Part shown: positions 32,239 to 41,822 of the stretch, piece after piece | How the letters are laid out: every line of letters begins with the position of its first letter | Numbering within the stretch: position 1 is the first letter of the stretch | Origin: Microbacterium enclense | GTDB lineage: Bacteria > Actinomycetota > Actinomycetes > Actinomycetales > Microbacteriaceae | DNA: 64,000 nt | Direction: 5' to 3' | Assembly (NCBI GenBank): GCA_038182865.1 | Contig: CP116226.1 | Location: 1,488,001 to 1,552,000, forward strand | Notes under the pieces: model-generated | Database searches by the model: none | Told to the model about the DNA's origin: nothing | What the model saw: only the letters and a program-made list of their open reading frames with translations | Translations under genes and position numbers: made by a program

Positions 32239-33567
32239 TCAGTCGCCCGCCGTCATCCATTTCTGCCCGCGCACGCGGACCCCGAGGGTCACGGCTCGAG
32301 CGAGGAGGTAGACGCCGAAGAACGCCGCGGACAGCCACGCGAGCCCGCTCGGACCGCCACCGGCCCAGACGCCTACCGCGACCAGCGCGGGCACGTAGGG
32401 AACGAGGTTCATCACCCCGGCCAGGGCGAGGTACCGCACATCGCCGGCGCCGATCAGCACCCCATCGAGCACGAACACCACCGCCGCGAGTGGCTGCGCG
32501 ACGGCGAGCACCAGCAACGCCGGTTGGATCAGCGCAGCGACCGCGGGATCGCCCGTGAAGACCAGCCCGACCACCGATGACGCGGCGGCGATGACCCCAC
32601 CGACGGCGACGCCGAACCAGATCCCCCACGCCACCGTCCTCTGCAGCACCCGGCGGACGCTCTCCAGATCTCCCGCCCCGAGTCCTTTGCCGATCAACGC
32701 CTGGGCCGCGATGGCCAGCGCATCCAGTGCGAAGGCGGCGGTGGAGAAGATCGTGAAGGCGATCTGCCACCCCGCCAGCTCCGGTGACCCGAGCTGTGTG
32801 GCGACGGCGACCGTGGCGAGGAACGCCGCGCGCAGGCTCAGCGTGCGAAGGAACAGCCAGCCGCCCGAGCGCGCAGTGCCGCCGAGTCCGGCGCGCTCCG
32901 GGCGAAAGGATGCCGTGTGCCGACGGGCGAGGCGCCCGACCACGACCACGTAGGCGCCGACCATCGCCCACTGCGCCACCACGGTGCCCGCCGCCGACCC
33001 CGCGATACCCCACCCGAAGCCGTAGATGAAGACGGCGTTCAGCGCCGCATTGGCGGCGAAGCCCAGGCCGGCGATCCACAGCGGGGTCACGGTGTTCTGC
33101 AGCCCTCGCAGCAGTCCGGTCGCGGCGAACACGATGAGCATGGCGGGCAGACCCCACACCGAGATCGAGAGATAGATCCGTGCGTTCTCGGCGACGTCGG
33201 GCGCCGCGCCGAACGCATCGACGACCGCGGGCGTCGCCCAGACACCCGCGAGGGCAAGCACCGCGCCGAGCGTGAGCGCGAGCCACATGCCGTCGATGCC
33301 GACGGAGACCGCGCGGCCGATCTCTCCGGCGCCGAACCGGCGCGCCACCGCTGGCGTCGTGGAGTACGCGAGGAACACCATCAGGCCGACGACGGTGTGC
33401 AGGACCGCTCCCGCGATCCCCAGCCCGGCAAGGGGAGCGACGCCGAGGTGCCCCACCATCGCGCCGTCGACGATGAGGAACAGCGGCTCCGCGATGAGCG
33501 CTCCGAGCGCTGGAACGGCCAGCCGGAGGATCGCTCGATTGAGCGTCTCGGGCTGTCGTGTCGTCAT
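32239..33567 (-). CDS. MATE family efflux transporter (DinF-like)
   Basis: A 442-residue multidrug/toxin exporter with 12 predicted transmembrane helices arranged as two bundles of six. Family features include 'RLAVPALGALIAEPLFLIVD', 'LFLIVDGAMVGHLGVAPLAG' near residues 30-49 and the mirrored 'WQIAFTIFSTAAFALDALAI' in the second half. Transport is driven by sodium or proton gradient; the drug is unknown. ATG at 33565-33567. It is divergent from the M13 peptidase gene, with about 92 bp between. Confidence 0.9.
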   Translation of the reverse strand: MTTRQPETLNRAILRLAVPALGALIAEPLFLIVDGAMVGHLGVAPLAGLGIAGAVLHTVVGLMVFLAYSTTPAVARRFGAGEIGRAVSVGIDGMWLALTLGAVLALAGVWATPAVVDAFGAAPDVAENARIYLSISVWGLPAMLIVFAATGLLRGLQNTVTPLWIAGLGFAANAALNAVFIYGFGWGIAGSAAGTVVAQWAMVGAYVVVVGRLARRHTASFRPERAGLGGTARSGGWLFLRTLSLRAAFLATVAVATQLGSPELAGWQIAFTIFSTAAFALDALAIAAQALIGKGLGAGDLESVRRVLQRTVAWGIWFGVAVGGVIAAASSVVGLVFTGDPAVAALIQPALLVLAVAQPLAAVVFVLDGVLIGAGDVRYLALAGVMNLVPYVPALVAVGVWAGGGPSGLAWLSAAFFGVYLLARAVTLGVRVRGQKWMTAGD

Positions 33568-33659
33568 CCGTCGAGCCTAGGACGCCCCGCCGACATCGCG
33601 ACGTGACGAATGTCGGCATCCCCAGCCCGCACCGAAGATGGGGGATTTATCCTGGCTGA

Positions 33660-35636
33660 ATGACCGAGACCCCCCGTTCCGGCCTCGCGCTCGACGAACT
33701 GAGCGACGAGATCCGCCCGCAGGACGACCTGTTCCGATACGTGAACGGCCGTTGGCTCGAGCGCACCGAGATCCCCGACGACAAGGCCCGGTGGGGCGCG
33801 TTCCACCTCATCGCCGAGCAGGCCGAGAAAGACGTGCGTGCCATCGTCGAAGAGACGCAGCAGGCCGAGCCGGGCACCGAGGCCCGCAAGATCGGCGACC
33901 TCTTCGCGAGCTTCATGGACACCGCCCGCATCGACGAGCTCGGCCGGGCGCCCGTCGAGGAGCAGCTGCGTCGCGTCGACGACGTCACCGACATCGCCTC
34001 GCTCCTGCGCCTCACCGGCGAGATGGAGCGCGAGGGCATGAGCGGCCTCATCGCCCTCTTCGTCGAACCCGACCCGGGTGACCCCACGCGCTACGTGCCC
34101 GTTCTCTACCAGTCGGGGCTGTCGATGCCCGACGAGAGCTACTACCGCCTCGACAACTTCGAAGAGACGCGCGAGGCGTACCGTGCGCACATCGAGCGGA
34201 TCCTCGCCCTGGCGGGAGTGGTCGACGCGGGCGATGCCGCCGCGCGGGTGTTCGCCCTCGAGACCGAGATCGCCACGCACCACTGGTCGCGCGAAGACAG
34301 CCGCGACGCCGTCAAGACGTACAACCTGAAGTCGTGGGACGACACCGTCGCCCTCGCCGGCATCGACCTCGCGCCGTGGCGCGCCGGTGTCGCGCCGGGC
34401 CGCGAGAGCGCCCTCGACGAGGTCGTGGTCTACCAGCCCAGCTTCGTCGAGTCGCTCGGGTCGCTGCTCGTCGAGGAGCGCCTCGACGACTGGAAGGCGT
34501 GGCTGCGCTTCAAGATCGTGCACACGTCCGCCGCGTTCCTGCCCGACGCCTTCGTCGCGGAGAACTTCTCCTTCTACGGCACCCAGCTCACCGGGGTGCC
34601 GGTGAACCGCGAGCGCTGGAAGCGCGGGGTCAGCCTCGCCGAGGCGGCTCTGGGCGAGGCGATCGGCAAGGTCTACGTCGAGCGCCACTTCCCGCCCACG
34701 GCGAAGGACGCGATGGACGATCTCGTCGCCCACCTGATCGAGGCGTATCGACGGTCGATCCAGGCGCTCGAGTGGATGACGGCCGAGACCCGCGAACGCG
34801 CCCTCGCCAAGCTCGATGCCTTCACCCCGAAGATCGGCTACCCCGTCCGCTGGAAGGACTACGCGGATCTCGAGATCGAGGCCGACGATCTGATCGGGAA
34901 CGTCCGTCGGGCGAACGTGTGGGAACACGATCGGCAGCTCGCCAAGGTCGGCCAGCCGATCGACCGTGACGAGTGGCACATGACTCCGCAGACGGTGAAC
35001 GCGTACTACAACCCGCTGATGAACGAGATCGTGTTCCCGGCTGCGATCCTGCAGTACCCGTTCTTCGACGCCGAGCGCGACGCCGCCGCCAACTTCGGCG
35101 GGATCGGAGCGGTCATCGGACACGAGATCGGGCACGGCTTCGACGACCAGGGCAGCCGTTTCGACGGCGACGGGTCGCTGCGCGACTGGTGGACGGATGC
35201 CGACCGCTCGGCGTTCGAGGAGCGGACCAAGGCCCTCATCGCCCAGTACGACGCCCTCGTGCCCGAAGGGCTGTCCCCCGAGCACCATGTCAACGGCGCC
35301 CTCACGATCGGCGAGAACATCGGAGACCTCGGCGGGCTGGGTATCGCGATCTCGGCCTATCGGCTCTCGCTCGAGGCCGAGGGGCTGGACCCCGAGGGTC
35401 CGGTGGTCGACGGACTCACCGGCATCCAGCGTCTCCTGCTGAGCTGGGCGCAGGTGTGGCAGCAGAAGGGCCGGGATGCCGAGACCATCCGCCTTCTGAC
35501 GATCGACCCGCACTCGCCCAACGAGTTCCGTTGCAACCAGATCGTGCGTAACATCGATGCCTTCTACGAGGCGTTCGAGGTCACGGAGGGCGACGCCCTC
35601 TGGCTCGACGTCGACCAGCGCGTCACCATTTGGTGA
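33660..35636 (+). CDS. M13 (neprilysin/PepO) family metallopeptidase
   Basis: A 658-residue zinc peptidase. The catalytic HEIGH (residues about 488-492, in 'GAVIGHEIGHGFDDQGSRFD') and the third zinc ligand Glu in 'TIGENIGDLGGLGIAIS' (near 551) are intact, as is the substrate-binding 'VNAYYNPLMNEIVFPAAILQ'. No signal peptide or membrane helix is present, so it is cytosolic like other actinobacterial PepO enzymes and would cleave short peptides. The ATG at 33660 follows a modest upstream region. A beta-lactamase-fold gene starts 42 bp downstream and may be co-transcribed. Confidence 0.94.
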   Translation: MTETPRSGLALDELSDEIRPQDDLFRYVNGRWLERTEIPDDKARWGAFHLIAEQAEKDVRAIVEETQQAEPGTEARKIGDLFASFMDTARIDELGRAPVEEQLRRVDDVTDIASLLRLTGEMEREGMSGLIALFVEPDPGDPTRYVPVLYQSGLSMPDESYYRLDNFEETREAYRAHIERILALAGVVDAGDAAARVFALETEIATHHWSREDSRDAVKTYNLKSWDDTVALAGIDLAPWRAGVAPGRESALDEVVVYQPSFVESLGSLLVEERLDDWKAWLRFKIVHTSAAFLPDAFVAENFSFYGTQLTGVPVNRERWKRGVSLAEAALGEAIGKVYVERHFPPTAKDAMDDLVAHLIEAYRRSIQALEWMTAETRERALAKLDAFTPKIGYPVRWKDYADLEIEADDLIGNVRRANVWEHDRQLAKVGQPIDRDEWHMTPQTVNAYYNPLMNEIVFPAAILQYPFFDAERDAAANFGGIGAVIGHEIGHGFDDQGSRFDGDGSLRDWWTDADRSAFEERTKALIAQYDALVPEGLSPEHHVNGALTIGENIGDLGGLGIAISAYRLSLEAEGLDPEGPVVDGLTGIQRLLLSWAQVWQQKGRDAETIRLLTIDPHSPNEFRCNQIVRNIDAFYEAFEVTEGDALWLDVDQRVTIW

Positions 35637-35678
35637 GGCGGAGTTTGTTGCTCTTCTGACCCGGAAGGAGCCACGCTC

Positions 35679-36647
35679 GTGGGCATGCCCCCGGTTCCCG
35701 AACCCGCCGTCCCCGATCCCCTCGGTGGGCCCGTCGAGTCCACCCGACGCGACGCGCCCGCCCTCCGAGGGGCGGGACGGAAAGGGCCCAAGCGGCTTCC
35801 CCGCCGGGCGGCCGCGGGGCGGCGCTCCTTCACGGCCACACTGCGCGCGCTCGACGAACTGGCCGCGTCGGGCGCCCGCGTGTCGGTGCGCATCGACGAG
35901 CTCGACGGCGGGGCGCAGGTGCTCGTCGGCGACGACTTCCTGACGCTTCCGGTCGGCGGGCTCGGCGTCGTGCCGCTGCTCGTCGAGGTCGCGGCATCGA
36001 TCGAGGCGGGAACGCTCGACGCCTTAGAGATCATCGATCGCTCCACGGTGCACGGCGCCGCCGTCGGCGGGATGTGGCAGCACCTCAAAGCCCCGGCTCT
36101 GCCGGTGTCGGACGTGGCCGTGCTCGCCGCGTCGGCGGGCGACGCCCTGGCGGTGAACGCCCTGCTCCAGCGCGTGGGCCTGCAGGCGGTGCGGTCGCGG
36201 CTGGAACAGCTCGGGTTGCGACGCACGGCTCTGCTCGATCGTTTCCGAGACGACCGCGGACCCGACGACGCTCCCCACGTCGCCCTGTCGACCGCGCGCG
36301 AGATGGCGCAGCTGTTCGCGGGGCTCGTGAACTCGGCGGTCGTCTCCCCGGGCGTCAGCGCCCAGGTCGCCGAGTGGTTGAGCCTGAACCACGATCTGTC
36401 GCTCGTGGCATCCGCGACCGGGCTCGATCCGTTCGCGCACGAGAACGATCAACACGGGCTGCTCTTCGTCAACAAGACCGGTCGGGCACCCGGGGTGCGG
36501 GCCGAGGCGGGCGTGCTGGGCGGGCCACGCGCCGGGGTGTCGTACGCCCTGATCGTGAACTTCGACGACCTCTCCATCGCGCACCGGTTGCGCGCGCACG
36601 ATGCTTTCCGCGTGCTCGGCGTCGAATTGATGGAGTACGTGTACTGA
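35679..36647 (+). CDS. Beta-lactamase-fold (class A/serine hydrolase) protein lacking catalytic residues
   Basis: A 322-residue protein whose fold matches class A beta-lactamase/serine hydrolases: the KTG box is kept ('LFVNKTGRAPGVRAEAGV', Lys266) and the helical 'ASAGDALAVNALLQRVGL' aligns with the SDN region. However, the position of the SxxK nucleophile motif reads GGLGV in 'LTLPVGGLGVVPLLVEVA', and SDN reads GDA. The nucleophilic Ser and its Lys are both missing, so hydrolysis by the usual mechanism is unlikely; a binding or regulatory role is more probable. A ~45-residue basic/Pro-rich N-terminal segment precedes the fold and no signal peptide is seen. GGAAGGAG lies 8 bp before GTG 35679. 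Confidence 0.78.
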   Translation: MGMPPVPEPAVPDPLGGPVESTRRDAPALRGAGRKGPKRLPRRAAAGRRSFTATLRALDELAASGARVSVRIDELDGGAQVLVGDDFLTLPVGGLGVVPLLVEVAASIEAGTLDALEIIDRSTVHGAAVGGMWQHLKAPALPVSDVAVLAASAGDALAVNALLQRVGLQAVRSRLEQLGLRRTALLDRFRDDRGPDDAPHVALSTAREMAQLFAGLVNSAVVSPGVSAQVAEWLSLNHDLSLVASATGLDPFAHENDQHGLLFVNKTGRAPGVRAEAGVLGGPRAGVSYALIVNFDDLSIAHRLRAHDAFRVLGVELMEYVY

Positions 36648-36650
36648 CGC

Positions 36651-37868
36651 TCACGCGGCGCGGATGCTCCAGACGCTCCGCGAGGAGGCGGCGACCGCCG
36701 TCGCGAGGACGATGATCGCCGCGCACCCCAGCAGGACCGGGACGGTGCCGGCGGTGTGCGCGAGCGGCCCGACGACGATCTCCCCCAGCGGCACGGCGAT
36801 GAACGAGCCGACCATGTCGTACGAGTAGACGCGGGAGAGGGCTTCGCGCGGGACGTGGGCCTGAAGCGACTGATCCCAGGCGATCGCGAAGAGTTCGATC
36901 GCGAAGCCACCGAGCGCGAACGCGGCGATGAGCGCGGGGAGGGTCGGAGCCACAGCGAGGGTGGCGACGGGCAGGGCCGCGGATGCCATCGCGGCGACGC
37001 CGATGCCGAGCGCCCGGCGCGGCCGCCATCGGAGGGCCACGAGTGCTCCCCCGGCGAAGCCCGCGGTCTGCGCGGCGACGACGAGGCCCCACCCGCCGCG
37101 GCCGAACGTCTCGTCGGCGACCAGGGGTCCCAGGACAGTGGTGGCCCCGGTGAACGCGGCGTTCAGGACGGCGAACTGCAGGACCACGATCCAGATCCAT
37201 CGGCGAGTCGAGAACTCCCGCCATCCGTCGCGGAGATCCGTCAGCACCGACGGCGCCTCGCCGGGGGAGACCGTCGCAGGCGCCGGGGGGAGGCGCAGGC
37301 GGGAGAACAGGGTGGCCGCCACGGCGAACGCGACCGCGTCGATGGCGAGGCCCCAGCCTGGCCCGACGAGCGCGATCACGGCCGCCCCCGCCGAGGCGCC
37401 GAGGATGCTTCCCGCGTTCAGCCCGAGCCGCAGCCAGGCGTTGGCCGGCCGCAGCAGCGCGGAGGGAACCGTGTCGGGAACGAGCGCGGCCGCCGCCGGC
37501 AGGCTCACGGCGGCGACCGCCCCGTTCACCACGCCCAGCAGAGCCAGCGACCAGACGGCGGCCGTGCCCGTCAGGACCAGGGCGGCGACGATTCCCTGGG
37601 TGGCCGCGGCGGCGAGGGAGGTTCCCACGAGGACGACGTTTCGGGGCAGGCGGTCGGCGATCACTCCGCCGAACAGCAGCATGCCCACGTTCGCGAGCGA
37701 GCGCGCGGCGACGACGAGGCCGAGATCGGCGGCGGATCCGGTCAGGTCGAGCACCGCGAAGGCGAGGGCGATCGGGGCGACCGCGTTGCCGACGATCGCG
37801 GTGGTCCGGGCGGCCAGGAGCCACCGGAAGGGCGCGTGTGCGAGGGGCCCCGGTGTCGAGCCGGTCAT
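36651..37868 (-). CDS. MFS transporter (drug-exporter type)
   Basis: A 405-residue major facilitator with 12 predicted helices. The cytosolic loop between helices 2 and 3 shows 'LLFGGVIADRLPRNVVLVG', the MFS motif A analogue (G-x-x-x-D-R), and the centre has the inter-domain stretch 'SVLTDLRDGWREFSTRRWIW' seen in MdtH/enterobactin-exporter-like families. ATG at 37866-37868 overlaps the stop of the upstream ArsR-type regulator by ATGA, giving translational coupling. The pair is a typical self-regulated efflux module; the drug is unknown. Confidence 0.88.
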   Translation of the reverse strand: MTGSTPGPLAHAPFRWLLAARTTAIVGNAVAPIALAFAVLDLTGSAADLGLVVAARSLANVGMLLFGGVIADRLPRNVVLVGTSLAAAATQGIVAALVLTGTAAVWSLALLGVVNGAVAAVSLPAAAALVPDTVPSALLRPANAWLRLGLNAGSILGASAGAAVIALVGPGWGLAIDAVAFAVAATLFSRLRLPPAPATVSPGEAPSVLTDLRDGWREFSTRRWIWIVVLQFAVLNAAFTGATTVLGPLVADETFGRGGWGLVVAAQTAGFAGGALVALRWRPRRALGIGVAAMASAALPVATLAVAPTLPALIAAFALGGFAIELFAIAWDQSLQAHVPREALSRVYSYDMVGSFIAVPLGEIVVGPLAHTAGTVPVLLGCAAIIVLATAVAASSRSVWSIRAA

Positions 37869-38389
37869 CGGGTCCGCCGCAGGGGGAACAGCGCCGCCGT
37901 CATCGACACGGGCACGGTTCCCGGGGTGCGCGGTGGCTGTGCCGCCGCGTGGAGGAGAGCGGATGCCTCGCCGACGTGCTGCACGATGCGGCGCCAGACC
38001 GCGGGGTCGAGCCACAGTTCGGCGTCGGTGCTGAGGGCGGGACCGTCGACGCGTTGACGCGATCGACGGCGCAGCTCATCGGAGAGCGCGTCGATGTACT
38101 CCGCTTCCGTCTCGGGCGAGCGCGTCACGGCCGGGACGTCGACGTCGTAGCGCTGCGACGACGCTTCGTGGCGGTAACGTTTCGCCTCGCCGCCCCGCAC
38201 GCGTTCGACCTCGACCACCCGGATGAGCCCTGCCCGCTCCAGGACGCGCAGGTGGTAGCTCGCGGATGCCTGCGAGACGCCGAGTTCGCGCCCCGCCTCG
38301 GCCGCGCTGAGCGCGGTCGCCGTGAGCAGTGACAGCAGTCGGAGCCGCAGGGGGTGCGACAGAGCGCGAAGCTGGTCGAGCGAGGTCAT
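37865..38389 (-). CDS. ArsR-family helix-turn-helix regulator
   Basis: A 174-residue regulator with an N-terminal winged helix-turn-helix ('SLDQLRALSHPLRLRLLSLL', then 'EAGRELGVSQASASYHLRVL', residues 2-55) and the basic wing 'RVRGGEAKRYRHEASS'. The C-terminal ~100 residues are helical and could bind a ligand; no metal-binding Cys/His pair is visible, so it is not a classical metal sensor. It is the first gene of a two-gene operon with the MFS transporter (4-bp overlap) and presumably represses it. Confidence 0.86.
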   Translation of the reverse strand: MTSLDQLRALSHPLRLRLLSLLTATALSAAEAGRELGVSQASASYHLRVLERAGLIRVVEVERVRGGEAKRYRHEASSQRYDVDVPAVTRSPETEAEYIDALSDELRRRSRQRVDGPALSTDAELWLDPAVWRRIVQHVGEASALLHAAAQPPRTPGTVPVSMTAALFPLRRTR

Positions 38390-38532
38390 GGTGACATGGT
38401 CGCCGGAGCACTCCGCACCGTCAAATGCCTCTTTGGGGGTCGCGTGAAGGGGGGCCTCGCTCCGGAAGGTCGGACGAAACGCCCGGGAGAGTGCCGATGC
38501 GCGCGTATCTCGTCACGGATCGATGACGGTCC

Positions 38533-38563
38533 TTGCGTAAACATATGACGTATGCCCTATGCT
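38533..38563 (+). promoter_or_regulatory. Candidate promoter and operator of the sugar ABC cluster
   Basis: TTGCGT (38533-38538) and TATGCT (38558-38563) are 19 nt apart, and an interrupted palindrome CATA-N5-TATG (38542-38554) lies between them. The position, about 50 bp before the binding-protein gene, suits the FadR-type regulator encoded at the end of the cluster; the assignment is weak. Confidence 0.4.
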
Positions 38564-38609
38564 GGCATCCGGTCACCCGACCTCGTCGAAGAAGACAGGA
38601 GCTTCCGCA

Positions 38610-39980
38610 ATGACGCAGCATGTTTCTCGCGCTCATCGTCGCCTCGCCCTCGTGGGCGGAGTCGCCGTGGCGTCCGCCCTCGCCCTTTCCGCATGCAGCC
38701 CGAGCACGGGAGGCGGCGGAGAATCCGACAGCCCGTACGGCTTCGCCACCGCGGAGCAGGACTCGTCCAGCGCCATCACCGTGTGGGTCGACTCGTCACG
38801 CGAGCCGCTCGCGCAGGCGTTCGAGAAGGCCAACCCGGACGTGAAGATCAACATCGAGACCTACGACGGCGGTTCCGGCGGCTCGGGCTCGTTCCAGCAG
38901 AAGGTGGCCCTCTTCGACCAGTCCGGCGAGGGCTGGCCCGACGTCGTCTTCTCGACCCAGCAGAACGACACCTCGTGGGCCTCGAAGGAGAACAACGGAC
39001 AGCAGGCGTTCGCCGCCCCGCTGAACAAGGGGTTCTTCGACCAGAGCTTCCTCGACGGCTTCACCGAGGGCGCCCTCGGCCCCATGACCGTGGACGGCAC
39101 GGTCTACGGCCTGCGCAACGACCTCGCGCCCGTGCTGTTCTGGTACAACAAGCCGCTGCTCGACCAGTTCGGCTACACCGTGCCCACCACGTGGGAGGAC
39201 TACGAAGCCCTGAGCGACAAGATCGCCGCGGAGCACCCCGGCTACATCCTCGGCTCGGTCGGCGACTCGTTCCAGGCCCCGTACGTCTACTACTGGGGTG
39301 CCGAGGCCCCGATCTTCCAGGTCGACGGCAACACCTTCACCTCGAACTTCTCCGACCCGAAGGCGAAGAAGGCCACCGACCTCATCGACCACATGCTCGC
39401 CAACGGCACGCTCGTGACAGACAGCGTGTTCGGCGCCGACTTCGTCAGCAAGTACAAGGACAAGCTCGTCGGCATCCCCGGCCCGGCCTGGTACGCCGGT
39501 GCCCTGTTCGACAACGAGCAGAGCCTGAACTACACCGCCGGAACCATCGGCGCGGGAGCCCCGCTCACCTGGTCGGACGGCGAGAAGGTCACCGGCAACG
39601 TCGGCGGTGGTGTCTGGTACGCCTCGAGCCACTCCAAGAACCTCGACGCGGTGAAGACCTTCCTCACCTACGTCACCAGTTCCGACGACGCCGTGAAGCT
39701 GGCCTCCGGTCTGCCCGCCTACCAGTCCGCGGCCGACGCGTGGCTGAAGGAACAGGCCGCGGAGGGCTTCTTCGCCGGCGACCTGCAGTCCAGCGTCTCG
39801 ACCGCCGCCAGCTCCGTCTGGCAGGGCTGGGGCTACCCGAGCTTCAGCATCGAGGCCGCGTTCTCGAAGGTCGCGCTGCCGGTGATCTCCGCGGGCAAGC
39901 CCCTCTCGGACGCCACCCAGGCGTGGCAGACCGAGATGGACAACCAGGCGCAGGTCCAGGGCTACGACGTCGCGAAGTAA
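38610..39980 (+). CDS. Sugar ABC transporter substrate-binding lipoprotein
   Basis: A 456-residue extracellular solute-binding protein (family 1). The signal peptide ends in the lipobox LSAC with Cys29, so the protein is lipid-anchored outside the membrane. Typical features are 'VWVDSSREPLAQAFEKANPD', 'DVVFSTQQNDTSWASKEN' and 'KPLLDQFGYTVPTTWEDYEA' (hinge region). AGGAG lies 8 bp before ATG 38610; an upstream in-frame ATG at 38559 would add a non-signal leader. It is the first gene of a five-gene cluster with two permeases, an enolase-superfamily enzyme and a FadR-type regulator. The ligand is probably a sugar or sugar acid. Confidence 0.92.
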   Translation: MTQHVSRAHRRLALVGGVAVASALALSACSPSTGGGGESDSPYGFATAEQDSSSAITVWVDSSREPLAQAFEKANPDVKINIETYDGGSGGSGSFQQKVALFDQSGEGWPDVVFSTQQNDTSWASKENNGQQAFAAPLNKGFFDQSFLDGFTEGALGPMTVDGTVYGLRNDLAPVLFWYNKPLLDQFGYTVPTTWEDYEALSDKIAAEHPGYILGSVGDSFQAPYVYYWGAEAPIFQVDGNTFTSNFSDPKAKKATDLIDHMLANGTLVTDSVFGADFVSKYKDKLVGIPGPAWYAGALFDNEQSLNYTAGTIGAGAPLTWSDGEKVTGNVGGGVWYASSHSKNLDAVKTFLTYVTSSDDAVKLASGLPAYQSAADAWLKEQAAEGFFAGDLQSSVSTAASSVWQGWGYPSFSIEAAFSKVALPVISAGKPLSDATQAWQTEMDNQAQVQGYDVAK

Positions 39981-40054
39981 CCCGCACCCCTCCCGGGCTG
40001 GCCGCATTCGTCCGCGGATGCGGCCAGCCCCTTCCCCCTGAGAACGGACCGAGC

Positions 40055-40930
40055 ATGCTCTCTCTGCGTCGAGCCCAGTCGACGTTCGGCTACCTGATGG
40101 TCAGCGGATACGTCATCCTGCTGCTGGCCTTCGGCATCCTGCCGACCCTCTACGCCGCGTACCTGGCGTTCACCAAGGACGGAGCCTTCGTCGGCTTCGA
40201 CAACTTCCTGAAAGCGGTCCAGGACTACCGCTTCCTCCCCGCCGTCGGCCACGTCGCCGCCTTCATCGCCATCTGGCTCACCAGCCTCGTCATCATCGTC
40301 GTGATCCTCGCGGTGATCGTGCACGCCATCCGTGTGCGGTGGCTGTCGTCGGCATCGCGCTTCATCTTCTACATCCCCGGTGCTCTCGCCGGCGCATCGA
40401 GTGTGCTGCTGTGGCTGTTCATGCTCGACCCGACCGTCAGCCCCGTGAGCGGGCTGCTGCGCTCCCTCGGGTTCAACACGTTCGTCGACGTCGTCGGCAA
40501 CGAGGGCAACCTCCCCGTCGTCTTCACGGTGATCGCCTTCTGGGCGGGTGCCGGGGGATGGATCGTCATCATGTACGGCGCCTTGAACAACATCAACGTC
40601 GAGGTGATGGAGGCCACTCGTATCGACGGCGCGGGCCCGATCGCCACCGCCTGGTACATCCAGATCCCCCTGCTGCGCAAGTGGATCTCGTACATGGCCG
40701 TGATGTCGCTCGCCGCCGGCACTCAGCTCTTCGTCGAGCCGCGCGTGCTGTCGCAGGCCAGCAAGGGCGTCGTAGGCCTCGACTACTCCCTCAACCAGGT
40801 CGCCTACCTCTACGCCTTCCGGCAGAACGACTTCAACGGCTCCGCGGCCATCTCGCTGATGCTGCTCGTCGTCGCCGCCGGCCTCGCGGCCTTCTTCGTC
40901 TTCCGAGGAGGACTCTTTGAACGCGACTAA
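40055..40930 (+). CDS. Sugar ABC transporter permease 1 (MalF-like)
   Basis: A 291-residue permease with six predicted helices. The ABC permease EAA-type loop reads 'NVEVMEATRIDGAGPIATAW' (EA-A-x3-DGA) and binds the ATPase. It starts at ATG 40055, 74 bp after the binding-protein stop, and its end overlaps the next permease by 14 bp. Short upstream N-terminal tail ('MLSLRRAQSTFGY') is cytosolic. It forms a heterodimeric channel with the next gene's product. Confidence 0.92.
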   Translation: MLSLRRAQSTFGYLMVSGYVILLLAFGILPTLYAAYLAFTKDGAFVGFDNFLKAVQDYRFLPAVGHVAAFIAIWLTSLVIIVVILAVIVHAIRVRWLSSASRFIFYIPGALAGASSVLLWLFMLDPTVSPVSGLLRSLGFNTFVDVVGNEGNLPVVFTVIAFWAGAGGWIVIMYGALNNINVEVMEATRIDGAGPIATAWYIQIPLLRKWISYMAVMSLAAGTQLFVEPRVLSQASKGVVGLDYSLNQVAYLYAFRQNDFNGSAAISLMLLVVAAGLAAFFVFRGGLFERD

Positions 40931-41822
40931 GTCGACCACGACGACGCGCACCCCGTCCCCGGCGGCCTTCCTCGGGAAGGCGCTCGTCACCGTCATCGTC
41001 CTGTTCTTCGTCGTCGTCTTCGGGATGCCGATCGTCTGGCTCCTGCTGGCCCCGACGAAGTCGTCGACCGAGCTGACAGGCCAACCGCCGTTCAGCTTCG
41101 GCTCGTTCGCCACGATCGCCGACAACTTCTCGCGGCTGTCGGAGTTCCAGAACGGCATCATCTGGCAGTGGACCGGAAACGCCGTCCTGTACACCGGAGT
41201 GGCGCTCGTGATCACCCTCGTGGTGACGATCCCCGCCGGGTATGCGCTCGCCATGACGAGATTCCGGTTCCGGGGCGTGCTGCTCCTCCTCACTCTCGTG
41301 GTGATGCTGATCCCCAACACCGCGCTCGTGCTGCCGGTGTTCCTCGAGATGAGCGCGCTCAGGCTCGTGGGCACCCCGTGGGCCGTCATCCTGCCGTTCT
41401 CGTTCTTCCCGTTCGGGGTGTACCTCACGTACATCTACTTCACGACGAGCGTGTCGCAGGACCTGCTGAACGCGGCCCGCATCGACGGGGCCAGTGAGCT
41501 GCGGGTGTTCCGCTCGGTGGCCCTGCCCCTGGCGACTCCCGTCATCGCGCTCGTCGGGTTCTTCAACCTCGTCGGCAACTGGAACAACTACTTCCTCCCC
41601 TTCGTGATGGAGCCGGGGCGCAAGGCCCCGATCCAGGTCGGGCTCGCAGAACTGCTGTCGAACGTCCCGCTGTTCAACCCGACCTCGTCGGCGTCCGTCA
41701 CTCTCGATCTGCCGGTGATGGCGCTCGCCACGCTCGTGTCCATCGCGCCGATCCTCATCGTGTTCCTGTTCTCGCAGCGCTTCCTCGTCGAAGGGATGAC
41801 TGCGGGAGGGACGAAGGAATGA
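40917..41822 (+). CDS. Sugar ABC transporter permease 2 (MalG-like)
   Basis: A 301-residue permease with six helices and the EAA-type loop 'SQDLLNAARIDGASELRVFR'. I take the TTG at 40917 as start: AGGAGG lies about 6 bp before it and it overlaps the previous gene by 14 bp; the first in-frame ATG is far inside helix 1, so TTG initiation is the best reading. The Thr-rich N-terminus is cytosolic. No ATP-binding gene follows, so a shared MsmK-type ATPase encoded elsewhere would be needed. Confidence 0.9.
   Translation: MNATKSTTTTRTPSPAAFLGKALVTVIVLFFVVVFGMPIVWLLLAPTKSSTELTGQPPFSFGSFATIADNFSRLSEFQNGIIWQWTGNAVLYTGVALVITLVVTIPAGYALAMTRFRFRGVLLLLTLVVMLIPNTALVLPVFLEMSALRLVGTPWAVILPFSFFPFGVYLTYIYFTTSVSQDLLNAARIDGASELRVFRSVALPLATPVIALVGFFNLVGNWNNYFLPFVMEPGRKAPIQVGLAELLSNVPLFNPTSSASVTLDLPVMALATLVSIAPILIVFLFSQRFLVEGMTAGGTKE

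Noticed and set aside
38552..40054. Continuous plus-strand frame ahead of the first sugar permease
   Set aside because: It is an out-of-frame shadow of the binding-protein gene; the permease's first helix follows the ATG at 40055.
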